A stretch of 64,000 bases of DNA, taken from positions 62,001-126,000 of the forward strand of contig NZ_AUDS01000014.1 of assembly GCF_000425585.1 (NCBI RefSeq), read 5' to 3'. The stretch is from Terrimonas ferruginea DSM 30193. Lineage in GTDB: Bacteria; Bacteroidota; Bacteroidia; Chitinophagales; Chitinophagaceae. The number at the start of each line of letters is the position of its first letter. Position 1 is the stretch's first letter. The notes beneath the pieces were generated by a model. The model worked only from the letters and a program-made list of their open reading frames with translations. It did no database searches and was not told the origin of the DNA. Made by a program: the position numbers and the translations under genes. Shown here piece by piece: positions 8,337-16,752 of the stretch.

Positions 8337-8936
8337 ATGGGCAGCAATGTGGATCCCGGTAAAAATGAGTTGGAGCTGTTCCTTGACGGATTTCCGTCGT
8401 TAGCAGACCATAAGTCGCAATTGATAGACGAATTGCAAACAATTACTTTTCCGAAAGGAAGTATATTGATCCGGGAAGGGCAGCCACTGAACTATTGTTA
8501 TTTTGTGTTGAAGGGCTGCATTCGTCAATATGTAAATGATGAAGGTGTGGAAAAAACGATCAATTTCTTTACCGAACACCAGGGCGTGGTGTCCTTTTCG
8601 GCCGGTCCGGACAACCGGTTCTCCGATCATTACCTGGAGTGCATGGAAGAGTGTATGGTAATTCGCGGAGAAATGAACGGAGGCGGGGAAATGCTGGAAC
8701 AGATACCCGCACTACGCGAGATCATCGGGAAAATGATAGAAGCGGACCTGGGTCAAACACAGGAGGAACTGAAAAGATTTATTTTATTGTCGCCTGAAGA
8801 ACGGTACGGTTATTTATTGCAGCAGCGCCCGGAGTTGATAGCGCGCGTGCCGCAGAAATATATTGCGAGTTATTTAGGCATAGCGCCTGAGTCGTTTTCG
8901 AGAATGAAACGGCGAATTGTCAATCGTGAATCGTGA
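8337..8936 (+). CDS. Crp/Fnr-family regulator
   Basis: A 199-aa protein. The ATG at 8337 is preferred over an upstream in-frame start that adds a hydrophobic run. Residues about 15-120 form a cyclic-nucleotide-type beta-roll (FPKGSILIREGQPLNYCYFV), and the C-terminus has a helix-turn-helix (VPQKYIASYLGIAPESFSRM). The bound effector is unknown, because Bacteroidota members often lack cNMP-binding residues. It is divergent from the metallo-beta-lactamase and could regulate it. Its last codons lie inside a heptamer-repeat array. Confidence 0.85.
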   Translation: MGSNVDPGKNELELFLDGFPSLADHKSQLIDELQTITFPKGSILIREGQPLNYCYFVLKGCIRQYVNDEGVEKTINFFTEHQGVVSFSAGPDNRFSDHYLECMEECMVIRGEMNGGGEMLEQIPALREIIGKMIEADLGQTQEELKRFILLSPEERYGYLLQQRPELIARVPQKYIASYLGIAPESFSRMKRRIVNRES

Positions 8937-9058
8937 ATCGTCAATTGTGAATAAACAGCCATGGCCCTTCGAGAACCTCATGGACCATGGCTGTTGACTT
9001 ATAACTTATTACTTAAAACTTACTACGTATCACTTATAACCTATAATCCACCACTCTC
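8917..9058. repeat. Composite intergenic element: heptamers, hairpin, TTA-rich array
   Basis: Heptamers of the type AATCGTG/AATCGTC (about 8917-8953) are followed by an 11-bp hairpin AACAGCCATGG (8954-8964) with CCATGGCTGTT (8985-8995). A CTTATAACTTATTAC-type array (8998-9050) then abuts the bestrophin start. Positions 8998-9023 are identical to 32309-32334. The hairpin probably terminates the Crp-like gene. The same order of parts recurs at 30170 and 32140. Confidence 0.6.
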
Positions 9059-10066
9059 ATGCATACCGGAAAACGCTTTACTCCTATCGAATTTGCCAAA
9101 TGGACACGTAAGGATACTTATTGGATGTTACTGTTGGCTACCGTGCCGACTATTCTTTATGAACTCGGACTTAAATTCCTGGCCATCCCGCTGGCGCCGG
9201 TCGCTATACTCGGAACATCGGTTGCTTTTATTGTTGGTTTTAAAAACAATGCCAGCTACAGCCGGCTCTGGGAAGCACGGCAGATCTATGGTTCCATCAT
9301 CAACGACAGCCGGAGTTTTGCTTACACTTTGCGCGATGCGTTGGGAACCGATAATAACAACATCATTCAACGGATGTTTTACCGGCACTTCGCGTGGCTG
9401 ACCGCCCTGCGTTATCAATTGCGGGAACCACGCAGCTGGGAAAACATGCAGCGCTATAACAACAAGGAATTTCAAAAAGAACATTACAATATACCCGAGC
9501 GCCAGACCACACTGGAAGATGAATTACTTAAATTCCTTTCACACGAAGAACAGCAGTACATTCTTTCCAAAAAGAACCGTGCTACACAGCTCACGGCCCT
9601 TCAGTCCGAAGAACTGGCTGCCTTACGGCAAAAAGGATTGATCAACGATTTTCAGTGGACACAGTTGCAGCAGGGATTGATGAAGTTTACCGACGACCAG
9701 GGCCGCGCCGAACGGATCAAAAATTTTCCTTACCCCCGCAATTTTTCTTCTATCGCCACTTACCTGCTTTTTATTTTTGTGGTGATGGTACCATTTGGAT
9801 TGCTGCGCGAGTTCGACAAACTGGGAGTGGGTACTTTTCTCGAAGGTTATTCCATCTGGCTTAATATTCCTTTTTCCGCCGTTGTTACATGGGCCTTTCA
9901 CACGCTCGATACCGTTGGCGAAAGTTCCGTCAACCCTTTTGAAGGCAGTGCCAACGACGTGCCCATCACGCAGATCAGCCGCACCATAGAAATCGATATG
10001 CGCGACATGCTGAATGAATCTGCCTTGCCCGCACCCGTAATGCCGGAAAACAATATTGTTTTGTAA
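9059..10066 (+). CDS. Bestrophin-family ion channel (UPF0187)
   Basis: A 335-aa membrane protein. Features of bacterial bestrophins are GTSVAFIVGFKNNASYSRLWEAR near residues 50-75, a charged cytosolic middle, and later membrane segments (YLLFIFVVMVPFGLL, SIWLNIPFSAVVTWAF). The C-terminus has the conserved NPFEGSANDVPI. Family members form pentameric anion or cation channels. The Na+/H+ antiporter converges three bases downstream, so the pair could belong to ion homeostasis, though they are on opposite strands. Confidence 0.9.
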   Translation: MHTGKRFTPIEFAKWTRKDTYWMLLLATVPTILYELGLKFLAIPLAPVAILGTSVAFIVGFKNNASYSRLWEARQIYGSIINDSRSFAYTLRDALGTDNNNIIQRMFYRHFAWLTALRYQLREPRSWENMQRYNNKEFQKEHYNIPERQTTLEDELLKFLSHEEQQYILSKKNRATQLTALQSEELAALRQKGLINDFQWTQLQQGLMKFTDDQGRAERIKNFPYPRNFSSIATYLLFIFVVMVPFGLLREFDKLGVGTFLEGYSIWLNIPFSAVVTWAFHTLDTVGESSVNPFEGSANDVPITQISRTIEIDMRDMLNESALPAPVMPENNIVL

Positions 10067-10069
10067 ATA

Positions 10070-11653
10070 TCAATAGTGACGGATCTTTTCCTCTTCGATA
10101 TCGATGTGGTGAAGATATTTCCGGATCAGGTCTTCATCCATATGGCCGTCGGTTTTGTTGCGTTCGAGCAGCCACTTGCGTTGGGCATCGAGGACTTTTA
10201 AATAAATACTGCGCGTAGCGACAGGCATAACGGGATCCGAATCGTCGCGGCTTTTTTCACGCCACTTCGTCGCCATGTGTTCCAGCATCGGATGCTCTTT
10301 CAACTCCTGCTGGTGATTGGCCGAGAGATATTCCAGTGAACTGCGCGCCAGTTCCCGGCGGATCAACACTTCCGCGGCTTCTTCATCACCATAGTCATCG
10401 TAATAAGACGGAAGCTTGATGGCTTTGATCAGATAGGGCAAGGTCAATCCCTGCAATAGCAGCGTTACGAGAATCACGACAAACGTGATAAACAAAATAA
10501 GGTTGCGGTGCGGGAATGGCACGCCCTCCGATATATACACAGGTATGGATAATGCCGCGGCAAGCGATACCACACCGCGCATGCCTGTCCACCCCAATAA
10601 GAATGGACCGCGCAAACCCGGGCTTCTTGTATCCGCCACGGTAATAAAATTGCGCATGATCAGCGTGGTCACTACCGCGCCAAAGGCGGAAAGTATACGC
10701 GTAACGATCAGCACGGCCGTAACGATCAGTCCGTAACCAATGGCTTCATTCATCGCAACACCTTCCGTTTTCAGCCCGTCGGTAATCTCCGGCAGGTCAA
10801 GACCGATCAACAAAAACACCAATCCGTTTAATACAAAAGCAAGACTTTCCCACACGTTCACACCCCGTAACCGCGACGCGCTGCTGAGAAAGAGATGCCG
10901 TTTGTTGGACAACAACAATCCGCCACTCACCACGGCGAGCACACCCGAGCTATGCACTTCCTCCGCCGCGATGTACATCGCATAGGGTGTTACGATCGTA
11001 AGAATAATATCCATGCTGGGATCGGTCGGCAGGTATTTGTGCGCCTTCATAAAGATCAGTCCTACCACTATTCCAATGCCCACCCCGCCGATCACCATCC
11101 ACACAAAACTCAGCGCAGCATCGTACCAGATGAACTGACCGGTGGCCACTGCCACTAACGCAAAACGAAAAATGATGAGCGACGAAGCATCGTTCAGCAG
11201 GCTCTCCCCTTCCAGGATCGACGATACCCGTTTGGGCACTTTTACAAACCGCAGAATGGCGCCGGCACTTACGGCATCCGGAGGTGATACAATACCACCG
11301 AGCAGGAAACCAAGTGCCAGGGAGAAACCGGGAATGAAATAATTGGCCACGAAAGCCACAGACAACGCTGTAAGAAATACCACTACAAAAGCAAAACTTC
11401 CGATGATGCGCCGCCAGCGCCACAGTTCTTTCCAGGAAATGGCCCAGGCTGCTTCGTATAAAAGGGGCGGAAGAAAAATAATAAAAATCATTTCCGGATC
11501 GATGTGCAACACCGGCACACCCGGAATGATACTGATGAGCAATCCTGCTACGACCAGTAAAACAGGATAAGCGATTTTAAGTTTATTGGCCAGCATGATG
11601 AGCAGGACGATCGCTACCATCATGGCGAGGTACAGGTGAAAGTGTTCTACCAT
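10070..11653 (-). CDS. Na+/H+ antiporter, CPA1 type
   Basis: A 527-aa protein with about twelve hydrophobic helices and a roughly 110-aa charged cytosolic tail. Characteristic segments are FLPPLLYEAAW, GGIVSPPDAVSAG and EGESLLNDASSLI, whose Asp residues form the ion-binding site in CPA1 exchangers. GMRGVVSLAAALSIP near the end of the membrane part is also typical. It is expected to exchange Na+ or K+ for H+ across the inner membrane. A second, shorter CPA1 antiporter lies at 28827-30062. Confidence 0.9.
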   Translation of the reverse strand: MVEHFHLYLAMMVAIVLLIMLANKLKIAYPVLLVVAGLLISIIPGVPVLHIDPEMIFIIFLPPLLYEAAWAISWKELWRWRRIIGSFAFVVVFLTALSVAFVANYFIPGFSLALGFLLGGIVSPPDAVSAGAILRFVKVPKRVSSILEGESLLNDASSLIIFRFALVAVATGQFIWYDAALSFVWMVIGGVGIGIVVGLIFMKAHKYLPTDPSMDIILTIVTPYAMYIAAEEVHSSGVLAVVSGGLLLSNKRHLFLSSASRLRGVNVWESLAFVLNGLVFLLIGLDLPEITDGLKTEGVAMNEAIGYGLIVTAVLIVTRILSAFGAVVTTLIMRNFITVADTRSPGLRGPFLLGWTGMRGVVSLAAALSIPVYISEGVPFPHRNLILFITFVVILVTLLLQGLTLPYLIKAIKLPSYYDDYGDEEAAEVLIRRELARSSLEYLSANHQQELKEHPMLEHMATKWREKSRDDSDPVMPVATRSIYLKVLDAQRKWLLERNKTDGHMDEDLIRKYLHHIDIEEEKIRHY

Positions 11654-11730
11654 CGGAGTGTTTGTGTGTTTATGCCCTAAATTTAAGGGATTAGCCGATG
11701 CAGAAAAGTGGCGGACTTATTTTTTGATTT

Positions 11731-12105
11731 TCAGGCGTATTTCGTACTGTTCACCAATTTTTTGTGCTTCCGGCCCCAGGCATCCAATTGAGCGATCAAT
11801 GGCGCGAGATCTTTTCCGATTTTGGTCAGCTCATATTCCACACGTGGTGGCACTTCGGCAAACACGGTCCGTTTCACGATCTGCTGTTGTTCGAGTTCAC
11901 GCAGTTTCAAGGTGAGCATGCGTTCGGTGATGCCCGGTATTTTCTTCCGCAGTTCACCAAAACGGTGTTTTCCCAAAATAAGATAAGAACAGATAGCCAG
12001 CGTCCACTGGGTACCCAATATACTGGCTGCGTACACTTCGGGGCATGCATCATTCATTATTTTCCTGTTCTCAAAATTGGTCGAACTTTCCTTTACTTGT
12101 CCCAT
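11731..12105 (-). CDS. HxlR-family transcriptional regulator
   Basis: A 124-aa winged-helix regulator. A Cys in NDACPEVYAASILG near residue 20 lies at the position used for electrophile sensing in YodB/HypR-type members. TQWTLAICSYLI, RFGELRKKIPGITERML and LRELEQQQIVKR form the core. It is divergent from a flavodoxin-fold NAD(P)H oxidoreductase, the usual arrangement for a quinone-inducible detox pair. Its operator candidate directly abuts the ATG (12106-12125) and has the same core as the one at 1072-1091. Confidence 0.9.
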   Translation of the reverse strand: MGQVKESSTNFENRKIMNDACPEVYAASILGTQWTLAICSYLILGKHRFGELRKKIPGITERMLTLKLRELEQQQIVKRTVFAEVPPRVEYELTKIGKDLAPLIAQLDAWGRKHKKLVNSTKYA

Positions 12106-12177
12106 TACTTACTTTTTTTATAGTACCCTACAATCGGCTGCAAAGATACCGGAAGCAGGGTAACCGCTGTAATTTTG
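12106..12177. promoter_or_regulatory. HxlR operator and divergent -7 elements
   Basis: TACT (12106-12109), 12 bp, AGTA (12122-12125) repeats the spacing and most of the spacer of the operator at 1072-1091. TATCTTTG on the minus strand (12148-12141) matches TAnnTTTG for the HxlR gene. TAATTTTG (12170-12177) on the plus strand matches for the oxidoreductase; it lies only 4 bp before the ATG, which would give an almost leaderless mRNA. The -33 boxes are not clear. Confidence 0.5.
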
Positions 12178-12181
12178 TGCT

Positions 12182-12712
12182 ATGAAAACGCTGATCATCA
12201 TTACCCACCCCGACATCAACCATTCGGTTGTTAATAAAAGATGGATGGAGGAATTGAAAAAATATCCCGGTGAGTTCAGGCTTCATCATCTCGACACCAC
12301 TTATCCCGACGGCATCATTGATGTGGCCAGCGAACAGGCACTGGTGGAGCAATTTGACCGCATTATATTCCAGTTTCCTTATTACTGGTTTTATGCGCCG
12401 CCGATGCTGAAGAAATGGTTCGACGAAGTGCTATTGCACGGCTGGGCTTACGGCAGTAAAAGCGGTTACAAATTACAGGGAAAGAAAATTGCATTGGCGA
12501 TGAGCCTGGGTGTGGAGGAGGAAGAATATGCTCCCGGCGCGCGCTACCGTTACAGCCTGAAGACATTAACAGCGCCTTTTGAGTTGACCTTTGATTATGT
12601 GAAAGCAGATTACCGGCCCTTCTTTGCTTTCTACGGACTGGAGTATAACTTATCTGACGAGCGGCTGGAGCAGAGTGTGGTGGATTACCTGGCTTACTTA
12701 AGGGAGTTTTGA
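12182..12712 (+). CDS. KefF/YwrO-like NAD(P)H oxidoreductase
   Basis: A 176-aa flavodoxin-fold enzyme. ITHPDINHSVVN near the N-terminus is the FMN phosphate loop region. FQFPYYWFYAPPMLKKWFDEVL and GWAYG are signatures of the quinone reductase/KefF group. It probably reduces quinones or other electrophiles by two electrons with an FMN or FAD cofactor in the cytosol. The divergent HxlR gene is the likely repressor. The length is normal for the family. Confidence 0.87.
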   Translation: MKTLIIITHPDINHSVVNKRWMEELKKYPGEFRLHHLDTTYPDGIIDVASEQALVEQFDRIIFQFPYYWFYAPPMLKKWFDEVLLHGWAYGSKSGYKLQGKKIALAMSLGVEEEEYAPGARYRYSLKTLTAPFELTFDYVKADYRPFFAFYGLEYNLSDERLEQSVVDYLAYLREF

Positions 12713-12723
12713 CTCCTATATTT

Positions 12724-13152
12724 TTACCCGGCGACTCTCTCCAGCCCTGCCTTCAGTCCTTTAAAAATCATTTGTCCATAACCATCATCCGGTAAAAACG
12801 ACTGACAGGAAAGGCCCGCCTGGTAATGAAGCGCCGCCTTTTCAAACTGGTGAAGGTCTTCGTAACATTTGCCGACATTCAGGTAAAGGGAAGGCAAAGC
12901 CGCTTTTACGGTATCATCCTTTATTTGTAATGCGTGCTGGAGTGCAAGTGTATCCCATATTAATTTTCCCTGCACATCCGGCTGGTGCCGCGCCACATAA
13001 TGCGCCGCCGTAAATTTCTCTACATCATCTCCGGCCTTTTCCCATGCTTCGCCAAACAATCGCGCAGCTTCTGCGGGTTTGCCCTGTCCTTCCATTTCCA
13101 TTCCTTTTGCGCAAAGGCGCACTATCTCGTTTTCCGGATCAAAATGCATCAC
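12724..13152 (-). CDS. Small TPR-like protein
   Basis: A 142-aa soluble, all-helical protein. Helix pairs typical of tetratricopeptide repeats are seen: LCAKGMEMEGQGKPAEAARLFGEAWEKA, and SLYLNVGKCYEDLHQFEKAALHYQAGL. A conserved-looking HYVARHQPD lies between them. It has no enzymatic motif and is most likely a protein-interaction scaffold. It is convergent with the oxidoreductase, with an 11-bp gap. Confidence 0.55.
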   Translation of the reverse strand: MMHFDPENEIVRLCAKGMEMEGQGKPAEAARLFGEAWEKAGDDVEKFTAAHYVARHQPDVQGKLIWDTLALQHALQIKDDTVKAALPSLYLNVGKCYEDLHQFEKAALHYQAGLSCQSFLPDDGYGQMIFKGLKAGLERVAG

Positions 13153-13250
13153 TGAAAATAAATCTCCCGCAATAAATATGCTCTATAAATGATGACCAAC
13201 CGGGTTAAGAGACAGACAAAGCATCGTTTTTTAATGTTGAATGGAAGTTG

Positions 13251-14156
13251 TTATTTGTCTTTGAACGCGGCTACCAGCAGCTTCTCCACCCGTTTGATCT
13301 CGTTCTCGTAAAGCGGTTGTTTTCTTCTTCCAAAATACAAGGTGTTTTCCGCAGCCTTATAGCCTTCCCAAAGTTTGGTGATGTCCCCTTTCTCGATCGC
13401 TTCGCGGCAGAGAAAATCCGGGATAACGGCCAGCCCTTTCCCGATAGATAAACAACGTGTGATGGAAAATTTATTCGGGACAATATAATTGGGCACAAAG
13501 CCCGGCAATTCATCAAAATTCGATTGCCAGAATTGTGTCAACGCTTCCATATCCGCGGCAGTACTGTACCACAATTGCGAGCGCATCCACTCCGCGAGTT
13601 TAGTCTTGTCCTTCTTCTGACGTGCGGAACGGAACCCCGATACATCGGTGCCCCTGCCGGCAATCAGCACCAGTCTTTCTTTGGCAAAGGAATGAAAAAC
13701 CAGGTTGGATGCGTTGCTCGTGGTAGTGGTCAGTACCAGGTCTACCGAACCATTTTCCAATAATTGTATTAATTGCGGACTGCTGCCGAATTGCATCATG
13801 AGGTTGAAACCGAGTTCAGGGATATGCTGTTCCAATACATGCTGAAAAGTTTCCACGCACATGCCCACACTAACGGTTGCCGCCACGTCTCCGGATTTTC
13901 TCCGGAACCGCGTCTCGATATCTTCCAGGGTAGTGAGTGCATGGAGCAACTGCTGGTACAGGAGCTTCCCTTTTTCGGTCGGTATCATTTTACGCGGTGT
14001 GCGTTCGAACAAGGGAAACCCGGTATAGGCTTCCAGTGCGTTCAAATGCAAACCCACGCCGGGTTGTGAGATGTATAAGTCTTTTGCCGCGCCGCTCATG
14101 GTGCCTGTATCGTAGACCGCGCGGAAAGTCCGGAACCATTCGAGATTACCTTGCAT
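13251..14156 (-). CDS. LysR-family transcriptional regulator
   Basis: A 301-aa regulator. The N-terminal helix-turn-helix is clear (FRAVYDTGTMSGAAKDLYISQPGVGLH, then FPLFERTPRKMIPTEKG), and the rest is a periplasmic-binding-protein-like effector domain. It is divergent from the MdaB-like quinone reductase, which is the probable target. LysR proteins usually activate the divergent gene on binding an inducer and repress themselves. Confidence 0.92.
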   Translation of the reverse strand: MQGNLEWFRTFRAVYDTGTMSGAAKDLYISQPGVGLHLNALEAYTGFPLFERTPRKMIPTEKGKLLYQQLLHALTTLEDIETRFRRKSGDVAATVSVGMCVETFQHVLEQHIPELGFNLMMQFGSSPQLIQLLENGSVDLVLTTTTSNASNLVFHSFAKERLVLIAGRGTDVSGFRSARQKKDKTKLAEWMRSQLWYSTAADMEALTQFWQSNFDELPGFVPNYIVPNKFSITRCLSIGKGLAVIPDFLCREAIEKGDITKLWEGYKAAENTLYFGRRKQPLYENEIKRVEKLLVAAFKDK

Positions 14157-14164
14157 ACCAAATA

Positions 14165-14225
14165 ATAATTATAGATATACCAAAGTTAACCTATTTTAAT
14201 TATACATGTGCCTGTGCTAATTTTG
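14165..14225. promoter_or_regulatory. LysR-MdaB intergenic control region
   Basis: The small palindrome ATAATTAT (14165-14172) and the related TTAATTATA (14196-14204) are candidate LysR half-sites. TAATTTTG (14218-14225) is a -7 element for the quinone reductase, 22 bp before its ATG. No footprint-quality T-N11-A site can be chosen by eye. Confidence 0.4.
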
Positions 14226-14247
14226 TTCCATACAATCGATTCAGCAC

Positions 14248-14871
14248 ATGCAAAAGATATTCGTTATCAATGGCGGGCAGTATTTCGCCCACTCCGGCGG
14301 AGCCTTCAACAAAACGCTCACAGCACTGGACCAATCTTTTTTCACAACCGGAAACGGTTTTGAATTACAGGTCACGGACATTAATCAACCCTATGATCCG
14401 GCGGAAGAAGTGGCCAAATATGTGTGGGCGGATACGATCATTTATCATTTTCCTGTATGGTGGTTCAGCATGCCCAATAAATTAAAAGAATACATCGATG
14501 TCGTATTCACCGCCGGCCACCGCAACGGCATGTATTACAGTGACGGGCGTAAGTCGGCCACACCGGACCTCCATTACGGAACAGGCGGATTGATGCAGGG
14601 AAGAAAATACATGGTGACCACTACGTGGAATGCACCGGAAACAGCCTTTACCTTACCGGGTGAATTTTTCAACCAGACAAGTGTGGATGATGGCGTGCTG
14701 TTTGGCTTTCATCGCATGAATGCCTTTCTTTCATTGGAAAAAATTAAGGGTATTCATTTTCATGACCTGGAGAAAAATGTGACGCAACAACAGATCGACG
14801 ATTACAGCAGGCGTTACCTCCGTCATCTCGAACAAAGTTTTATTTCTTCGGAGTTATCGCTGGCTTCTTAG
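14248..14871 (+). CDS. mdaB: MdaB-like NAD(P)H:quinone oxidoreductase
   Basis: A 207-aa flavodoxin-fold protein of the MdaB family. INGGQYFAHSGGAFNKTL is the FAD-binding start, FPVWWFSMPNKLKEYIDVVFTAG the active-site region, and TTTWNAPETAF the following conserved block. MdaB enzymes reduce quinones by two electrons with NAD(P)H and FAD, which limits redox cycling. It is divergent from a LysR gene. The gene name is by family likeness. Confidence 0.88.
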   Translation: MQKIFVINGGQYFAHSGGAFNKTLTALDQSFFTTGNGFELQVTDINQPYDPAEEVAKYVWADTIIYHFPVWWFSMPNKLKEYIDVVFTAGHRNGMYYSDGRKSATPDLHYGTGGLMQGRKYMVTTTWNAPETAFTLPGEFFNQTSVDDGVLFGFHRMNAFLSLEKIKGIHFHDLEKNVTQQQIDDYSRRYLRHLEQSFISSELSLAS

Positions 14872-14888
14872 TGTGCATTCGTCCGGCA

Positions 14889-15350
14889 TCAATCCCACAC
14901 ATATTTCCAGGTGCCGTCGGATTGCTTTTTCCATACCGTATGAAAAATGCCGTGGTAGGACGTTTCTTTACCAGCAGCATCAGTTATCACCCAGCGGTAT
15001 TTACCATAGGTGGAAGCCATTGTGCCGTCCGCGGATATTTCCACTTTATCCGCCGCCCAATAGCCTTTTGCTTTATTTTGCTGCCCCTGGTTGTAAAAAT
15101 GATAAATGGCATCCGGTCCATAGATGAGGCTGTCCTTTTCCCTTTTGATAACGGCATCCGGCGATGCATATTTACGGAAAGCGAAGGCCGCTCCGTACTG
15201 GTTCAGATCCGCGGAGAAGGACAACTCCATTTGCTTTACTTCCTCCCGCCTTTTTTCCAGCTCACCTGCTGGCAGTTGTGCCTGCAGCACATGAGTGATC
15301 AGTAGAAATGCACACGCGAAAATGAGCCTGGTTCTTTTTAAGCATACCAT
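14889..15350 (-). CDS. Exported DUF4440/NTF2-like protein
   Basis: A 153-aa protein. The start at 15350 gives a signal peptide (IFACAFLLITHVLQAQ); an upstream in-frame extension is rejected. The body has the pattern of a SnoaL/DUF4440 cone fold: AAFAFRKYASPDAVIKREKDSLIYGPDAI, then YGKYRWVITDAAGKETSYHGIFHTVW. No catalytic residues are certain. Its relative at 33745-34533 shares the N-terminal fold. Function unknown. Confidence 0.65.
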   Translation of the reverse strand: MVCLKRTRLIFACAFLLITHVLQAQLPAGELEKRREEVKQMELSFSADLNQYGAAFAFRKYASPDAVIKREKDSLIYGPDAIYHFYNQGQQNKAKGYWAADKVEISADGTMASTYGKYRWVITDAAGKETSYHGIFHTVWKKQSDGTWKYVWD

Positions 15351-15675
15351 TATTGACAATTTTAAATGATAAAATAGTACCGGGCAAATGCGGCAGAAAG
15401 GAGACTTTGAGCGTGTAGTTGATGCGAATGTAATAAAGGGCCTTAATAAATAAAAGAGAGGCGTAATAAATGGTTTGTAAAGACAGCAATTATGGCGACG
15501 AACTACGCAATACATCCATGAAAGAGAGAAGAAAGCGATAAACGATTGCTGAGGCCAGGATAAGTGCAGCTGCCATTGGCGATGATGCCTTCATCTTTGA
15601 AATAAAAAAGGCGCATAAAAATGCGCCTCCTGAGTCAAAAAAGGGCCAGGCCATTAACCGCAAAGGGATAAACTG
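15351..15675 (-). terminator. Gap with Rho-independent terminator of the Sus operon
   Basis: The perfect stem AGGCGCAT (15609-15616) pairs with ATGCGCCT (15621-15628) around a 4-nt loop. On the minus strand it is followed by a T-run (15608-15601). It lies 47 bp past the TlpA-like stop and ends the ECF/FecR/SusCD/TlpA transcript. The rest of the gap holds no convincing gene. Confidence 0.85.
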
Positions 15676-16752
15676 CTACCCTAACATTTTTGCCAATAGC
15701 ATCTTCAGCGTGTCGTGAGCCGGATCTTTTAGCAATATTTTTCCGTCGGTATCCAGCAGGAAAGTGGAGGGATAGGCACTTATCTTGTACAACTCTGCGG
15801 CTTCATTGCGGGGCTTGAGATCCGATAGTTCTTTCCATTCGAGTTTGTCTTCGCGGATCGCTTTGATCCACTTGCCCCGGTCCTGGTCAACAGATACACT
15901 GACTACTTCAAACCCTTTGTCACGCCACGCAGCATACAGTTCACGCAGGTGTTTGTTCTCTACACGGCAGGGCTTGCACCAGGAAGCCCAGAAATGCAGC
16001 AACACGACTTTTCCTTTGTAAGCGGACAGCGATGTAAGTGCACCGGTGCTGTCGGGTTGGGAGAAATCGGGAGCGCCCATACCGGGAAGTAAACGAAGCT
16101 TCTGATCAAGATCGGCTACCAGTTTTTGTCCGGCCGCTGATGTTTTCAGCGATGGATCCAGGCGTGCATAAAGATCTTTTACAGCCTGCATTTCGAGTTC
16201 CGTTTCTGCGCCACCCGACATGGACTGCAGTTCACTCAGAGCCACGGGGGAGGCGGGACAGGCAGCCACAAATGCTTCGATGGCTTTCCAGAATGGCAGA
16301 TCGGTAAAGGCCATCGTGTCTTTCGGAGGCGTGTTCTTTAATTTTTCGTCGAGTATGCGGGAGTATTGCGCATACTCGCGGTTGAGTACGGTTCCTTTGA
16401 CTTCTGCCGTGGCGGCCGAGTCTTTACTGGTGAGTTGTACCACGCTGCTGTCGATAAAGAAAAAAAGCTCGTCATAAGGCCAGGTGGCTTTTTGGCCGTT
16501 GCGGCTCAGTAACAACGAAACCTTTGCCGGAAATACCGCTTTGCCTCTGTACTCGAACGTTCCTTCTTTCAATGTACAGGAATCGAAATAAGCTTTGTTG
16601 TTCGATCCGTATCGGATATACACTTTCGCGGGTTGGGGATGTTGACCCAATTGCCCTTTTATAACGAAAGCCTGTTCTTTCTGTGCCTGCGCAATGATCG
16701 TACTGCCCAACAGGGCCAATACCGCAATGATTCTTTTAATTATATCCTGCAT
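15676..16752 (-). CDS. TlpA-like thioredoxin with DUF4369 N-terminus
   Basis: A 358-aa exported protein with a signal peptide (about 1-22). Residues about 28-120 look like the DUF4369 beta-sandwich (VKIYIRYG-like strand, YFDSCTLKEGTFEYRGKA). A thioredoxin fold follows, with the active site WASWCKPCR and a later cis-Pro context (AYPSTFLLD). It probably acts in thiol-disulfide exchange in the periplasm. Its start overlaps the end of the SusD gene by 17 bp, so it belongs to the uptake operon and may mature the substrate or the surface proteins. Confidence 0.87.
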   Translation of the reverse strand: MQDIIKRIIAVLALLGSTIIAQAQKEQAFVIKGQLGQHPQPAKVYIRYGSNNKAYFDSCTLKEGTFEYRGKAVFPAKVSLLLSRNGQKATWPYDELFFFIDSSVVQLTSKDSAATAEVKGTVLNREYAQYSRILDEKLKNTPPKDTMAFTDLPFWKAIEAFVAACPASPVALSELQSMSGGAETELEMQAVKDLYARLDPSLKTSAAGQKLVADLDQKLRLLPGMGAPDFSQPDSTGALTSLSAYKGKVVLLHFWASWCKPCRVENKHLRELYAAWRDKGFEVVSVSVDQDRGKWIKAIREDKLEWKELSDLKPRNEAAELYKISAYPSTFLLDTDGKILLKDPAHDTLKMLLAKMLG

